DNA of 33,310 bases, taken from positions 1-33,310 of the IMG/VR virus record IMGVR_UViG_3300021964_000268, one strand, 5' to 3'. Shown piece by piece: positions 7,598-16,179 of the stretch. The notes beneath the pieces were generated by a model. The model saw nothing but the letters and a program-made list of their open reading frames with translations. It had not been told where the DNA came from and did no database searches. Within the stretch, counting starts at the first letter, position 1, and each line of letters begins with the position of its first letter. The DNA comes from a virus. Position numbers and translations under genes: made by a program.

Positions 7598-9118
7598 ATG
7601 GCAATTAACTTTAGCAGTGCATTGATTGGCGCATTGGCTGAGCCTGACTTTGGCGGGGAAGGTTTAATGCGCACGTTTTCTGAAGCTGTTGCCGCTCCAG
7701 AGCGCAGAGAAGAAGAGCGTAAATCTAGAGCCGCAGAGCAAACTACGATGCAAACCTTAAGAGAGGGTTTGTTTTCTTCTGACCAAGGTGACATTAATGC
7801 TGTGAATGACAAGGCAAAACAGCTAATGGATTTGTTGCCTACCATTCGGGACGAAAATACTCGTGAAATGATTACGGAGGGCATTAACCAGCTGACGGAG
7901 CTTAGAGGCGTTACTCAAGATAAGGCGACCACTAATACTGCAAATGCAATTATTCAAACAGAGCGCGCATTGCAAGAGATTACTGAGCGACAGGCAACGG
8001 TATCTGGCCCGCCTTCAGATGAAGATGAGCTTGTTCGTCAAACGCTAGAAAAACGACTAGGCGTAATGCGGCAAAATGCTAAGGCGGTTACGCAGGCTGG
8101 GGATATTCGTTACAACGCAAAGCTTCAGGGGTATCAGCGCGAAAATGAAATTTACAGCCAGCAATCTGAAGTTGTAGAGAGGCAGTTGTACAAATCAGGA
8201 TATGGGTCGGAAGAATACAAAGCCGCCGCTGAGTCTGCTCGCAAAAACGGATTTGGCAAAGTCGTTGATAAGATTGAAAAAACTCAGATTGATCTTATGA
8301 AGGCTAGGGATGAAGCGGCTGAAATTCGCAGTAAAACCGCGCCTTTGACGCCTGCTGAAAAACAAGAATTAAAAGATGCAGGGTTGGATGTGCCTGATGA
8401 TGTCAAGCTTGCCCGTAAGATTTATGGGGATTTTTACGAACGCAAGTCTACTAGGCAGATTGTAATGGGCACTCGGAGCATCCAAGGAATTCCTAAGCCA
8501 ATGCCCGTAATTAAAGCAACCTTAGAAACATTGCAAGAAAGAGGAGACTTGCCTGGGAATTTCTTTTCTGATGACCTGTATAACAAGATGGAAGATTTGC
8601 TAGAAGACCCCGCAGAACTAAGCGCCCTTGAAGATCTTTTAACGGCACCAAAAGGCGAGGAATATAGCCGCGCAGAAATTGAGCAACGAGTAGTCGATTA
8701 CGTTAGAGATAAGTTTCCTGAACAATTCAAAGATATGCAGACTTATCGTGAGGAGCAAGCTAAAGAAGAAGAGCTTTTGCTTAGCGCCAGAAATGATTTG
8801 TTAGTAAAGGCTGGAGTTGCGAAAGTTGTAGACGGAAAGATTGATTTAAGCGGTGTTTCAGCAGAAGACATGGCGCAAGCAACATTAGCGGCAGAACGAA
8901 AGCTTAATGAAGAAAAAAATCCTCCCCCGCCTCCAAAGGCGTCGACGGAAAACCCCCCTGCTAGACCTCGTGGCGGTGCTGGCATGTCACAAATTGATGC
9001 GTCTCAAGCACAGAATCAACAGCAATTTAGAGGGATGCTTACAGGAGTTGGAGAGAGGCTAGAGGAAAGCAGGCAAGAAGAGCGAGAGGCGTTGCGCTCT
9101 GGTGGACGGATTATGTAA
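7598..9118 (+). CDS. Internal virion protein, helical/coiled coil
   Basis: A 506-residue, highly charged and almost entirely helical protein with no aromatic-rich core. Residues about 20-260 contain several coiled-coil stretches (REEERKSRAAEQ, LRQTLEKRLGVMRQNAK and others); the C-terminal part carries a PPPPPKASTENPPARPRGG linker (about residues 435-455) and a Gln/Glu-rich tail. It starts after a GGAGA ribosome site and ends in TAATG shared with the next gene. Position between two ejection-type proteins suggests it is part of the internal head core delivered with the DNA. Confidence 0.65.
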   Translation: MAINFSSALIGALAEPDFGGEGLMRTFSEAVAAPERREEERKSRAAEQTTMQTLREGLFSSDQGDINAVNDKAKQLMDLLPTIRDENTREMITEGINQLTELRGVTQDKATTNTANAIIQTERALQEITERQATVSGPPSDEDELVRQTLEKRLGVMRQNAKAVTQAGDIRYNAKLQGYQRENEIYSQQSEVVERQLYKSGYGSEEYKAAAESARKNGFGKVVDKIEKTQIDLMKARDEAAEIRSKTAPLTPAEKQELKDAGLDVPDDVKLARKIYGDFYERKSTRQIVMGTRSIQGIPKPMPVIKATLETLQERGDLPGNFFSDDLYNKMEDLLEDPAELSALEDLLTAPKGEEYSRAEIEQRVVDYVRDKFPEQFKDMQTYREEQAKEEELLLSARNDLLVKAGVAKVVDGKIDLSGVSAEDMAQATLAAERKLNEEKNPPPPPKASTENPPARPRGGAGMSQIDASQAQNQQQFRGMLTGVGERLEESRQEEREALRSGGRIM

Positions 9119-11799
9119 TGGTTGATTTTTCCAAGATTGAATTTTCGGATGAATTTAAAGCGTCTTTAACTAAAGACAATGCTAAGCAAGATCCAATTGA
9201 TTGGCGCTCTTTGGAGCTTTCAGAAGAGGGTCTTGCGGCTATTGACGAGTTACGCACTCGTAGAAATAAAAGGCTAAAGGGTCTTGCTGTTGAGTTTGGC
9301 GAGGGTATTACCCTTGGATTTTTGGGTGAGCTTGCGTCTTTGGTGCGCTCTGCTAATAGCGAAATGTCTTATAGAGAGGCTAAGGATCAGTACGAAGCCG
9401 CTCGCATAGCATTTAAACAGCAAAACCCACAGCTAGCAGATACGGCTTTTGCCGCAGAAATAATTGGATCTATACCTACAAGCTTTGGTCTTGCTGGCGC
9501 GGCAACAAAAGTCGGCATGGGGCTGACAAAAGCAGGCGCACTAGAAGGCGTTGTATATGGCGTAGGAAGTGGCGATTCTTTTGAAGAGCGTGTAGCTAAT
9601 GGTGTTATCGGCGGGCTTGCTGGCTTAACAGTCGGCAAGGTACTTGATGCCGCAGTAATGCCATCGTCCTCTGGCGGTTTTAAAGATGCGGCTAGCGACA
9701 TAGCTGATGATTCACTGCCTATTCCCAGCAAAGACTTTGATGTAGCTAATGAAAGGGCATTGGCTGAAGAGATTTTTGAGGAAGTAGATGACCCCAAGTA
9801 TTCAAGAAAGCCGCTTAGCGAAGCTCAAACCGCAGGAGAGTTGTGGGATGGCTTAAAGGGCGCATTCGTAAACTTTTACAACGACAAGGTTACGGGCATT
9901 TCTGACCAACTAATGCGATATAGCCCGCAGGTTGGCGCTAGGTATCAACGCGCTGACGAAACAGCTTTGAGAATTATTGATAAAGACATGAGCGATATGG
10001 CTAACGACCTTGTGCCTGTTATCAATATTATTAATGACAGCGAGCGGGCAAAAGGTATTTTGCTTGATTATGCTGGCGGGTTTCTTGGAAAAACTAGAAC
10101 TCAGGCAATGGCTCGCCTTGAAAGAGAACTTGCCAACGACCTAAATACTGCTCACATGGCAACGCTAAAGCGGTATCTTGATTACAGCTTTAACAAAAAC
10201 TCAACGCTCAATAAGAATGTTTTTGGCGCTAAGTTTTTTAGAGAAGACCAGGCTTATCTTCACACACGCAACCGCGCATATCGCCAAAAATTAAAAGATG
10301 ATGGGATGTCGGAGGCTGAGGTTGATAAGCTGTTTGAAGACCCCGCATTCAAAATTCGGACTAGGTCTTCATACCTAAAAGAAAATGCCGATTCTCCAAA
10401 GCCAGCTGAATACGACAACCCTATTGTTTCTGATATGCAACGGCTTTTTAAAATGGAGCGGTTTAATCAGCTACAAAGAATCTTTGGCGTTAATGTTGAT
10501 GAAGCATCAGAGGTGTTTGGTCGGTCACTAAGCCCTGCTGAGTTTATGGACGAACTTGCGTATACGCTAGTTAACAAGGGAATCAGCCAGGATGGTGCGT
10601 TCTTTATGCGGGACAAAATTACCGACGGAATTATGGGGCAGTCTGCAACACCGCACCCATTGATTCAGGCCGCAAGCTCTATGTCCTACGCCACTACTCT
10701 TGCTGGCCCTATGTCCGCAATCCTTAACTTAGCTGACATTCCGTTGTTGGGTGCAAAGTATGGTGGTCGCGCAGTTCTTGAGGGTTTAAAGGTACTAAGC
10801 CCGTTTCAAAAGGCTCCAAGTGCTGACCTGAAAAAAATGGGCCTTGGCAATCAGACGTTTGGCGAATTCGTAAATAAAATTAACGATCAGGTTCAGGACC
10901 GACGAGGGTTTTTGCTTGGCACTGTTGCTAAAGTTCGCGAAGGATCTGACATGCTTATGAAAGGATCTGGCTTTGCGGCTATTGACCAAGTAGGAAAGAA
11001 AGGCGTAATGCGTGGGGTTTTGCGCAGTGCAGCTGATGACGCAAACGCAGGCAAGCTGGCTGACAATTGGGGTTTTTATTTTAACGATGCGGAGTTAGAG
11101 GTTCTTACCAACCAGCTGAAACAGCATGGCATGGATTGGACTAAGTATACGGGCAAAGGCGCGGAGCTTGTAGAAGAACTTATGTTTGCAGGGCTTGGTC
11201 AGCAACAGCTGATTAGTGCGGCAGGAAGACCAGCGGCATGGGCTAGAAACCCAAACCTGCGCCCGCTTTGGGCATTGCGAGGTTTTGTCGTTAAGCAACA
11301 AGCCCTGGCACTGCGCGAAGTAGTTGGCAACATTAAAGCAGGCAAGCCTGAAGAAGCCGCCAAGTTTCTTGGTCGCTATGCCGCGTATGGCGCTGGCGGG
11401 TACGCTGTGATTAATGAGGCTCGGCAAGGAATATTCGGCGATGGCGAAGCGTCTGTTAGTGGATTGGTGCGCGGCTATGGAGATGCGTGGGCATCACTAT
11501 TAACTGCTAATACGCTGGGCCTTAATGACTACCAGTATGGTCGCATTAAACAAAATGGCCTGATGCTTACGTTCCTTGAGGGCATGATGCCGATTGCAGT
11601 TGACAGGCCGCTCGACATTGGAGGTCGTGTAGTTGATGCGTTAGATGGAAAGCGGTACGGCAGAGAAGTTTTGACCGATGCACTGCCTATTGTGAAACAG
11701 ACAGCGCGTGGCATTAAGAATATCGAAGAGCTTGCAGGCACATCCAGCCCTGCTCGTGATTTAGCTGAATCGTTACTTGAACGAAAGCCACAGGATTAA
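9118..11799 (+). CDS. Large internal virion (ejection) protein
   Basis: An 893-residue protein, the last gene of the late + strand block. Glycine-rich amphipathic or membrane-active stretches lie at about residues 57-75 (GEGITLGFLGELASLV) and 111-185 (ending GVIGGLAGLTVGKVLDAAV), with another at about 515-560 (SYATTLAGPMSAILNLADIPLLG) and one near residue 755 (YAAYGAGGYAVI). Charged helices fill the rest. This resembles the largest ejection proteins of podoviruses. No lytic transglycosylase motif was seen, unlike T7 gp16. Its TAA stop shares bases with the stop of the opposite-strand gene. Confidence 0.65.
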   Translation: MVDFSKIEFSDEFKASLTKDNAKQDPIDWRSLELSEEGLAAIDELRTRRNKRLKGLAVEFGEGITLGFLGELASLVRSANSEMSYREAKDQYEAARIAFKQQNPQLADTAFAAEIIGSIPTSFGLAGAATKVGMGLTKAGALEGVVYGVGSGDSFEERVANGVIGGLAGLTVGKVLDAAVMPSSSGGFKDAASDIADDSLPIPSKDFDVANERALAEEIFEEVDDPKYSRKPLSEAQTAGELWDGLKGAFVNFYNDKVTGISDQLMRYSPQVGARYQRADETALRIIDKDMSDMANDLVPVINIINDSERAKGILLDYAGGFLGKTRTQAMARLERELANDLNTAHMATLKRYLDYSFNKNSTLNKNVFGAKFFREDQAYLHTRNRAYRQKLKDDGMSEAEVDKLFEDPAFKIRTRSSYLKENADSPKPAEYDNPIVSDMQRLFKMERFNQLQRIFGVNVDEASEVFGRSLSPAEFMDELAYTLVNKGISQDGAFFMRDKITDGIMGQSATPHPLIQAASSMSYATTLAGPMSAILNLADIPLLGAKYGGRAVLEGLKVLSPFQKAPSADLKKMGLGNQTFGEFVNKINDQVQDRRGFLLGTVAKVREGSDMLMKGSGFAAIDQVGKKGVMRGVLRSAADDANAGKLADNWGFYFNDAELEVLTNQLKQHGMDWTKYTGKGAELVEELMFAGLGQQQLISAAGRPAAWARNPNLRPLWALRGFVVKQQALALREVVGNIKAGKPEEAAKFLGRYAAYGAGGYAVINEARQGIFGDGEASVSGLVRGYGDAWASLLTANTLGLNDYQYGRIKQNGLMLTFLEGMMPIAVDRPLDIGGRVVDALDGKRYGREVLTDALPIVKQTARGIKNIEELAGTSSPARDLAESLLERKPQD

Positions 11800-12221
11800 T
11801 CCCAGCTTTCAAACTCCAACCAGCCTACGGCTCCTGCCAGCCTTTTGTCTTCAAGACAGGCGGCTTGAGCCTTGTAGTGCTTGGCTACATCCTTTTCTTC
11901 TTTGACCATCCGCTTTCCCAACATGATGTCTTCTACTTTTTCTCGCAGTATTTTTAGCGCGCCCTCTCCATAAGTGCTGACGTAATGGCGGTAGAAGTAA
12001 TCAGGGTTGCTACCAAATTTCTGATGGCAACCATAGCAGTGAGAAAAAGCATTGAGGGCATCGTAGCGAACGCCCTTTTTTGCTCGACTAAAGTAATGAG
12101 AGCAGTGTAGTGCCTTGCTGTTTTCTGGATATTTGACACCGCATCCCTGGCAATAGAAGTCTGATCTTAGGCGAACGCATCGGCTAAACCAGTGATCTGC
12201 GGCAGTTCTTTTGATTCTCAT
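11796..12221 (-). CDS. NinG/Rap-like HNH-type recombination nuclease
   Basis: A 141-residue protein. The start is chosen at MRIKRTAADHWFSRCVR because this ATG overlaps the upstream stop in ATGA and has AAAGGA in front. Residues C24 and C27 (CQGCG), C40 and H42 (LHCSHYFSR), and C62, C65, H66 (HCYGCHQKFG) form two metal-binding pairs around an HNH-like core; NPDYF follows. This order is that of the lambda NinG (Rap) family, Holliday-junction or flap nucleases that act with phage recombination proteins. It is the last gene of the replication/recombination operon, next to a NinB-like gene as in lambdoid phages. Confidence 0.75.
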   Translation of the reverse strand: MRIKRTAADHWFSRCVRLRSDFYCQGCGVKYPENSKALHCSHYFSRAKKGVRYDALNAFSHCYGCHQKFGSNPDYFYRHYVSTYGEGALKILREKVEDIMLGKRMVKEEKDVAKHYKAQAACLEDKRLAGAVGWLEFESWD

Positions 12222-12634
12222 TGGAAGGCATCCTTTAGCGATTGAGGGAAGGGAATATAAACGCTTTTGTTTTCTGCCAGCCACCTTGTCAAAACCTCGG
12301 CTGATTCGCCCACCTCTTTTACTGTGAGCTTTCCTGTTGAGTCTTTCTGGTACATGGTTTTAACTATTGGCTTGTACAGCATTTCTTTAACTAACACATC
12401 TGTAAAGGGAATCTCAAGAGACTCGCTAAACGGATGTTTAACCCAGCATCCGCAATCGTTTAGCTCATCTGCGATTTGCCTAAACCACAGGTGCATGGCG
12501 CTGTTTTGTCTTTGCGTTCTATTTTCTTCTTTGAGTGAGTAGGTAATGATGTTGTTTGATTGAAGCTGATCTTTAACAAAAGCAATAAAAAACTCTGCTT
12601 TTTCTTTTGTGTCTACTATCCACCAATGCGACAT
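12218..12634 (-). CDS. NinB-like recombination protein
   Basis: A 138-residue protein starting MSHWWIVDTKEKAEFFIAFV, with AGGGGAG eight bases upstream; a longer reading exists but lacks a good ribosome site and would overlap the previous gene. The segment EENRTQRQNSAMHLWFRQIAD (about residues 36-55) resembles the 'R(T/S)xxQNxxxW...I' signature of NinB/YbcN, a single-strand DNA-binding recombination mediator of lambdoid phages. The C-terminal half (KEVGESAEVLTRWLAE) is consistent. The NinB-NinG order and the ERF gene nearby support a role in recombination-dependent replication. Confidence 0.65.
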   Translation of the reverse strand: MSHWWIVDTKEKAEFFIAFVKDQLQSNNIITYSLKEENRTQRQNSAMHLWFRQIADELNDCGCWVKHPFSESLEIPFTDVLVKEMLYKPIVKTMYQKDSTGKLTVKEVGESAEVLTRWLAENKSVYIPFPQSLKDAFQ

Positions 12635-12644
12635 ATCACTCCCC

Positions 12645-12875
12645 TTAGTGCATTTCGTAAAACTTTTCTCTGATTTCAAGTTCAGTTACTAAACTTGCAA
12701 GCCATACATCGTAAAACTCTTCAAGCGGCATGTCTACGGTAATGCCTTCTGGAAACGTGTCGGTGTAAACATCTGTTTGTTTCGGGTTTTTAGTATTGGT
12801 TGTGGCCCCGCCAATAGTTGACGTTAAGAATACGGCATTGCCAGCAGGAAGCTTTACGCCAATTAACGGGATCAT
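12645..12875 (-). CDS. Hypothetical protein
   Basis: A 76-residue protein overlapping the metallophosphoesterase gene in ATGA, so it is translationally coupled to it. The first half is beta-like and small-residue-rich (GVKLPAGNAVFLTSTIGG), the second half is acidic and ends in helices (LEEFYDVWLASLVTELEIREKFYEMH). No known motif. It has no obvious link to either neighbour apart from the shared operon. Confidence 0.65.
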   Translation of the reverse strand: MIPLIGVKLPAGNAVFLTSTIGGATTNTKNPKQTDVYTDTFPEGITVDMPLEEFYDVWLASLVTELEIREKFYEMH

Positions 12876-14032
12876 GCTCTTGGCCTTACGGTAGCTCTAG
12901 CAACTTCGCCAGCAGTTTTGTCATAGGTAATTACCTTTGCCCCTCTGAGCGACACCCAGCCGCCTCGGGCCGCATATGCATCCCTGCCGCTCAAGGTAGG
13001 ATGTTGTTCTGCAATGGCCCCAGCATCTTCTACCACCCGCTCATGATGGTAATGCCCAGTATGGATATAGGTGGATGAGCTTTTCCCCCACATCTCTCGG
13101 AATCGAGGCTCACTAGCAAACAGCTTATGCAGGTTAGCCAGCTTGACCTTGTGACCGTGGTGGAAACCTAGCATTGTTTCGCCGTGTAGATATGCGTAGT
13201 AAGGGAAGTCGTTATCAATTACCTCCAGCCGTGGCTCATCAGCAAACAACTGCTTGATATGTTTCCGCAACCATATACTGCCTGATATATCGTGGTTGCC
13301 TTCAGCTGATACCACTATGACTTTGTTGAATTTTTTTAACATCATCCTGACAGCCTCAGACATAACCGACATTGCTAGTTCAACCAGCTTGCCGTATCGG
13401 GTGTCGGCATCAAGAATGTGACCGGACTGTGGCGTTATGCTTAAGATTCCATCCCAATGCAGGAAGTCACCCAGCTGACAAAGAAACCCTGTGCCTGCTT
13501 TGGGAGCAGAATTAATCATGTCGTTGATTGAATTTAGAAACACATCCCTGGCTAACTTTACATTCCAATCGTCGCCTGTTTCTGCCTCATACGCATACAT
13601 TCCTAGATGGAAATCCGTAATGGTTAGCAAGGTGAGTAAATTGTCGTCGTAAGTTTTTGGTGCAGGGGTAGATTTAAACTTGGGGAGATTTTCTACAGCT
13701 GACTCTATGCGCTCAACAAGAATTTCAAACTGGCGCTGTTCATCTGTTTGCGACTTAACCCACTGCCGTACTGGTTGACCATCCTCATTGTAAAAGGTGG
13801 ATACGCCCTTGATTTTTTGACCGTCTGGTACGGGGTGATTCCAATCGTGGTCTGGGCTATAGCCTCGCTTGGAGGCTTTTATTTTTACCGCTCTAACATG
13901 ATCTCTTATAGCACTGCGAGAAACCCCCATTTTTTTTGCTATTTCGTATTGCGATAGTCCGTCAACTAAAAGCAATTTCATGACAGTTTTTTGTTTATCT
14001 GTCGAGCAAAACTCTAATAACACGTTGTCCAT
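12872..14032 (-). CDS. HTH-metallophosphoesterase
   Basis: A 386-residue protein in two parts. Residues 25-49 (LSQYEIAKKMGVSRSAIRDHVRAV) are a helix-turn-helix like those of sigma-factor or MarR-type DNA binders. Residues 133-386 are a calcineurin-type phosphoesterase: D140-x-H142, GD at 188-189, GNHD at 245-248, HGH at 292-294 and GHYHH at 326-330, that is all five metal-binding blocks. The family includes nucleases and nucleotide phosphatases; similar phage proteins are usually called phosphoesterases or exonucleases. With a DNA-binding head and recombination neighbours, a DNA end or nick processing role is likely but inferred. SD is GGGGG before ATG. Confidence 0.75.
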   Translation of the reverse strand: MDNVLLEFCSTDKQKTVMKLLLVDGLSQYEIAKKMGVSRSAIRDHVRAVKIKASKRGYSPDHDWNHPVPDGQKIKGVSTFYNEDGQPVRQWVKSQTDEQRQFEILVERIESAVENLPKFKSTPAPKTYDDNLLTLLTITDFHLGMYAYEAETGDDWNVKLARDVFLNSINDMINSAPKAGTGFLCQLGDFLHWDGILSITPQSGHILDADTRYGKLVELAMSVMSEAVRMMLKKFNKVIVVSAEGNHDISGSIWLRKHIKQLFADEPRLEVIDNDFPYYAYLHGETMLGFHHGHKVKLANLHKLFASEPRFREMWGKSSSTYIHTGHYHHERVVEDAGAIAEQHPTLSGRDAYAARGGWVSLRGAKVITYDKTAGEVARATVRPRA

Positions 14033-14062
14033 AACAATCCCCCAACTGTTAAGTGCCTGATT

Positions 14063-14290
14063 TTATTTTTGTTTTTCTATGGCGTCCAGCAATAACTGCC
14101 TGTATTTAGGAAGCGCGTCCTCTTTTTCGATAACGGACTCTACAAATTGGTATAACTGTTTTTCTATGAACCTGTGGCGCAATAGCTCTACCGCTACGGC
14201 TCTTTGCTGGCTGGGTAGCATAGACTTCCAGTGGTATTTTTGATTCACAAATAACTCTAAAGCTCGATCATCTACTATTTCAGCAGTCAT
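14063..14290 (-). CDS. Hypothetical small helical protein
   Basis: A 75-residue, all-helical, charged protein (VNQKYHWKSMLPSQQRAVAVELLRHRFIEKQLYQFV). It lies between the iteron arrays and the metallophosphoesterase gene, with AAAAGGAGC in front of its ATG. No motif recognised. The position next to a likely origin makes a helicase loader or origin-binding helper conceivable, but nothing in the sequence proves this. Confidence 0.65.
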   Translation of the reverse strand: MTAEIVDDRALELFVNQKYHWKSMLPSQQRAVAVELLRHRFIEKQLYQFVESVIEKEDALPKYRQLLLDAIEKQK

Positions 14291-14305
14291 TTAGGTGCTC
14301 CTTTT

Positions 14306-14435
14306 AGTTTGCCCAGTTTGCCCAGTTTGCCCAGAAAGTCCAGCCAGCCCATGTTTTACGGGGCCTTTCGCCCTGACCCGCCCCCTAAACTATGGGCATT
14401 AGAGGCATTGTGGGCATTCTGGGCATCCTGGGCAT
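14306..14435. repeat. Two facing arrays of five 9-bp iterons (candidate origin)
   Basis: On the + strand 14306-14350 is five 9-mers: AGTTTGCCC three times, then AGAAAGTCC and AGCCAGCCC. On the - strand 14435-14391 is again five 9-mers: AGGATGCCC, AGAATGCCC, ACAATGCCT, CTAATGCCC type units sharing NNNATGCCC with the first array's NNNTGCCC core. Both arrays are 45 bp and are separated by 40 bp that contain GCCCATGTTTTA and, inverted, GCCCATAGTTTA. The element lies just downstream of the RepA-like helicase gene. Iterons beside a replication ATPase are typical of plasmid and phage origins. Confidence 0.65.
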
Positions 14436-14443
14436 TCTGATTA

Positions 14444-15622
14444 TTACAGCTCTGCATTCCAAGAATAGAACTTTTTGCCATGCTCGCCTCTGCGTTCCAG
14501 CTTAAGGTGATTGCCTTTAAGCAACTCTATACAGTTTCGCAGAGTTTTGCGTGAGCATCCGTTTGGATTAATTTCGTCGTCATTTAACATGGAAAAAAGA
14601 TCGCTTTGAGAAAAGGTCTTGTGGTTTTTCATGACGCTACTTAACAACACAAACTCATCTTCATACTTGGCAAGAGCCTTGCCAATATTAATCTGCGCTC
14701 GTTGTTTTGTTTTAAGTCCTGCGATGTCGTCGCCACTCATGAACTGTACCGAATCTACGGACTCTTCATAATCTATCAATGCTCCAGTTTGTCTATATCT
14801 AAACCCACCCTCGAAGCTGACCTGACTACGATCCTTTTCATTAATTACTAAAAGCTCTTGATAAGGAGCAAACTTGTCGTTCAACGGATCGAGGCCAAAC
14901 ATACTGTCTACGTCTGCCTTTAGATCCCCCACTCCCTCATACACAAGCCTGCCGTCCATAGTGCGGTGCTTGTTGCAATGGCCCAGCAAAATAACGGTGC
15001 CGCCTGCCGCCGCAAACTCTCTAAAGACATGAAGCACCTCGCGCATATCAGCCTTGTTCAGAACTGGCGCAAACTTTTTAAGGGTATCGCAGATAACAAT
15101 CTTGCCATCAGCCTCGCCTTCTAGCCTGATTGCATTGAGTAGACGAAGGGCATCTGTTGTGGTGCGAAGCGAAGGATCAGGGGAGTTGGCTAGCGTTACC
15201 ATGGTCATGCCGTGTTTGTGACCAAGCTTGGCTTTTTGAAGCACTCCTTTGGCCCCATCGTCCTCGTTAAAATATATGACGTCTGACCCGCTAATTAGAT
15301 TATTGCGGATTGACTGAAATAAATTACCAAGGATCCATACTGTTTTGCCCGCCCCACTAGGCGCATAAACCAGCGTAACAGTGCCAGTAGTAATCATGCC
15401 TGGAATTACGTCACGCTCTTTTGCAAGCCTGCTTTCAAGTTCTTTTATCCGATCATTGATAGCGGCGTTCTTTAGCCGTATAAGCGACGATCCTGATGAT
15501 GTATGTGATACCCCATTGGTTGAGCTTTCGATTGATACAGCGCCATTGACGGGCTGTGAGAGGGGGGTCGTGATTGATGTTGAGTTTTTTTCTAGACAAT
15601 ACAACGCCCAATCGTCTGACAT
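14444..15622 (-). CDS. RepA-like RecA-fold helicase/ATPase
   Basis: A 392-residue protein. Residues 1-70 are a Ser/Thr-rich, probably flexible head. A RecA-type ATPase follows: Walker A APSGAGKT at 87-94, acidic FNEDDG at 118-123, Walker B KIVICDTLKKF at 174-184, and LLGHCNKH at 212-219. This is the RSF1010 RepA / AAA_25 pattern of replicative or primase-associated helicases. The last 80 residues look like a winged helix (FSQSDLFSMLNDDEINPNGCSRKTLRNC). No primase domain is fused. It starts the leftward operon after an AAGGAG site, opposite the ERF operon, with iterons directly behind it. Confidence 0.8.
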   Translation of the reverse strand: MSDDWALYCLEKNSTSITTPLSQPVNGAVSIESSTNGVSHTSSGSSLIRLKNAAINDRIKELESRLAKERDVIPGMITTGTVTLVYAPSGAGKTVWILGNLFQSIRNNLISGSDVIYFNEDDGAKGVLQKAKLGHKHGMTMVTLANSPDPSLRTTTDALRLLNAIRLEGEADGKIVICDTLKKFAPVLNKADMREVLHVFREFAAAGGTVILLGHCNKHRTMDGRLVYEGVGDLKADVDSMFGLDPLNDKFAPYQELLVINEKDRSQVSFEGGFRYRQTGALIDYEESVDSVQFMSGDDIAGLKTKQRAQINIGKALAKYEDEFVLLSSVMKNHKTFSQSDLFSMLNDDEINPNGCSRKTLRNCIELLKGNHLKLERRGEHGKKFYSWNAEL

Positions 15623-15717
15623 AAGACACTCCTTTTTGGTTGGGAGAAACCTTTAACTCTGGATTAACGTGCTGTGTTTGTCAACAACTTTGCTTAGTTT
15701 TATTATGTTTGCACAGG

Positions 15718-15746
15718 TTGACATCTTCAACGAAGTTCAATACAGT
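15718..15746 (+). promoter_or_regulatory. sigma70-type promoter of the ERF operon
   Basis: TTGACA at 15718-15723, a 17-base spacer, and TACAGT at 15741-15746, 28 bases before the ERF start. The -35 box is a perfect match and spacing is optimal. A second TTGACA on the - strand (15684-15679) faces the helicase gene, but its -10 (CAGAGT) is weak. Confidence 0.65.
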
Positions 15747-15774
15747 GAATGCAAATCAACTTAGGAGCATCGCA

Positions 15775-16179
15775 ATGTCTGAAGCGAAAAGCAAGCTATA
15801 CGAAAACCTGTTAGGCATTCAGCGTGAACTGTCACACGCCAAAGCATCAGCTACAAACCCGCACTTCAAAAGCCAGTACGTTCCATTTGAGGCGCTTTGG
15901 GACTATGCCAAAGAAGCCCTGAATGAGCGTGGCATTTTGATTCAACAGATCAGCCATGAGTGTGAGGTTGGTGCTTGTATCGAAACTGTCCTTGTCGGTT
16001 ACGGTGAAACATTTGGCACTGGCAAGATGATTGTCAGGGCAGATAAACCGACAGCCCAAAGTTTTGGAAGCGCCGTCACCTATGCCAAGCGATACAGTTT
16101 GTCAATGGCATTGGGTATTGGTGCTGACAAAGATGATGATGCAAACAAAGCAGAGTCAGGAACCAAGAGAGCATGGTAG
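15775..16179 (+). CDS. erf: ERF-family single-strand annealing protein
   Basis: A 134-residue protein. The start MSEAKSKLYENLLGIQ is preceded by TTAGGAG; a longer reading begins inside the promoter and is rejected. Residues 24-40 (ASATNPHFKSQYVPFEALW) and 98-123, with the signature AVTYAKRYSLSMALGI followed by acidic GADKDDDAN, identify the P22 Erf family. These proteins form rings on single-stranded DNA and anneal complementary strands, needed for circularisation or recombination-dependent replication. The protein is shorter than P22 Erf (about 200 residues): it holds the core and almost no C-terminal domain. The stop overlaps the next start. Confidence 0.85.
   Translation: MSEAKSKLYENLLGIQRELSHAKASATNPHFKSQYVPFEALWDYAKEALNERGILIQQISHECEVGACIETVLVGYGETFGTGKMIVRADKPTAQSFGSAVTYAKRYSLSMALGIGADKDDDANKAESGTKRAW

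Noticed and set aside
14306-14435. 9-bp arrays as a CRISPR or a coding repeat
   Set aside because: Units are far too short for CRISPR, there are no spacers, and the arrays lie behind a stop codon and outside any credible frame.
15679-15684. Leftward promoter for the helicase operon (TTGACA on the - strand)
   Set aside because: The -35 is perfect but the -10 (CAGAGT) matches at only three positions; kept as a note, not as a feature.
15640-15774. Longer N-terminus for the ERF protein
   Set aside because: It would begin upstream of and run through the promoter boxes; the ATG at 15775 has a good ribosome site and starts the conserved family sequence.
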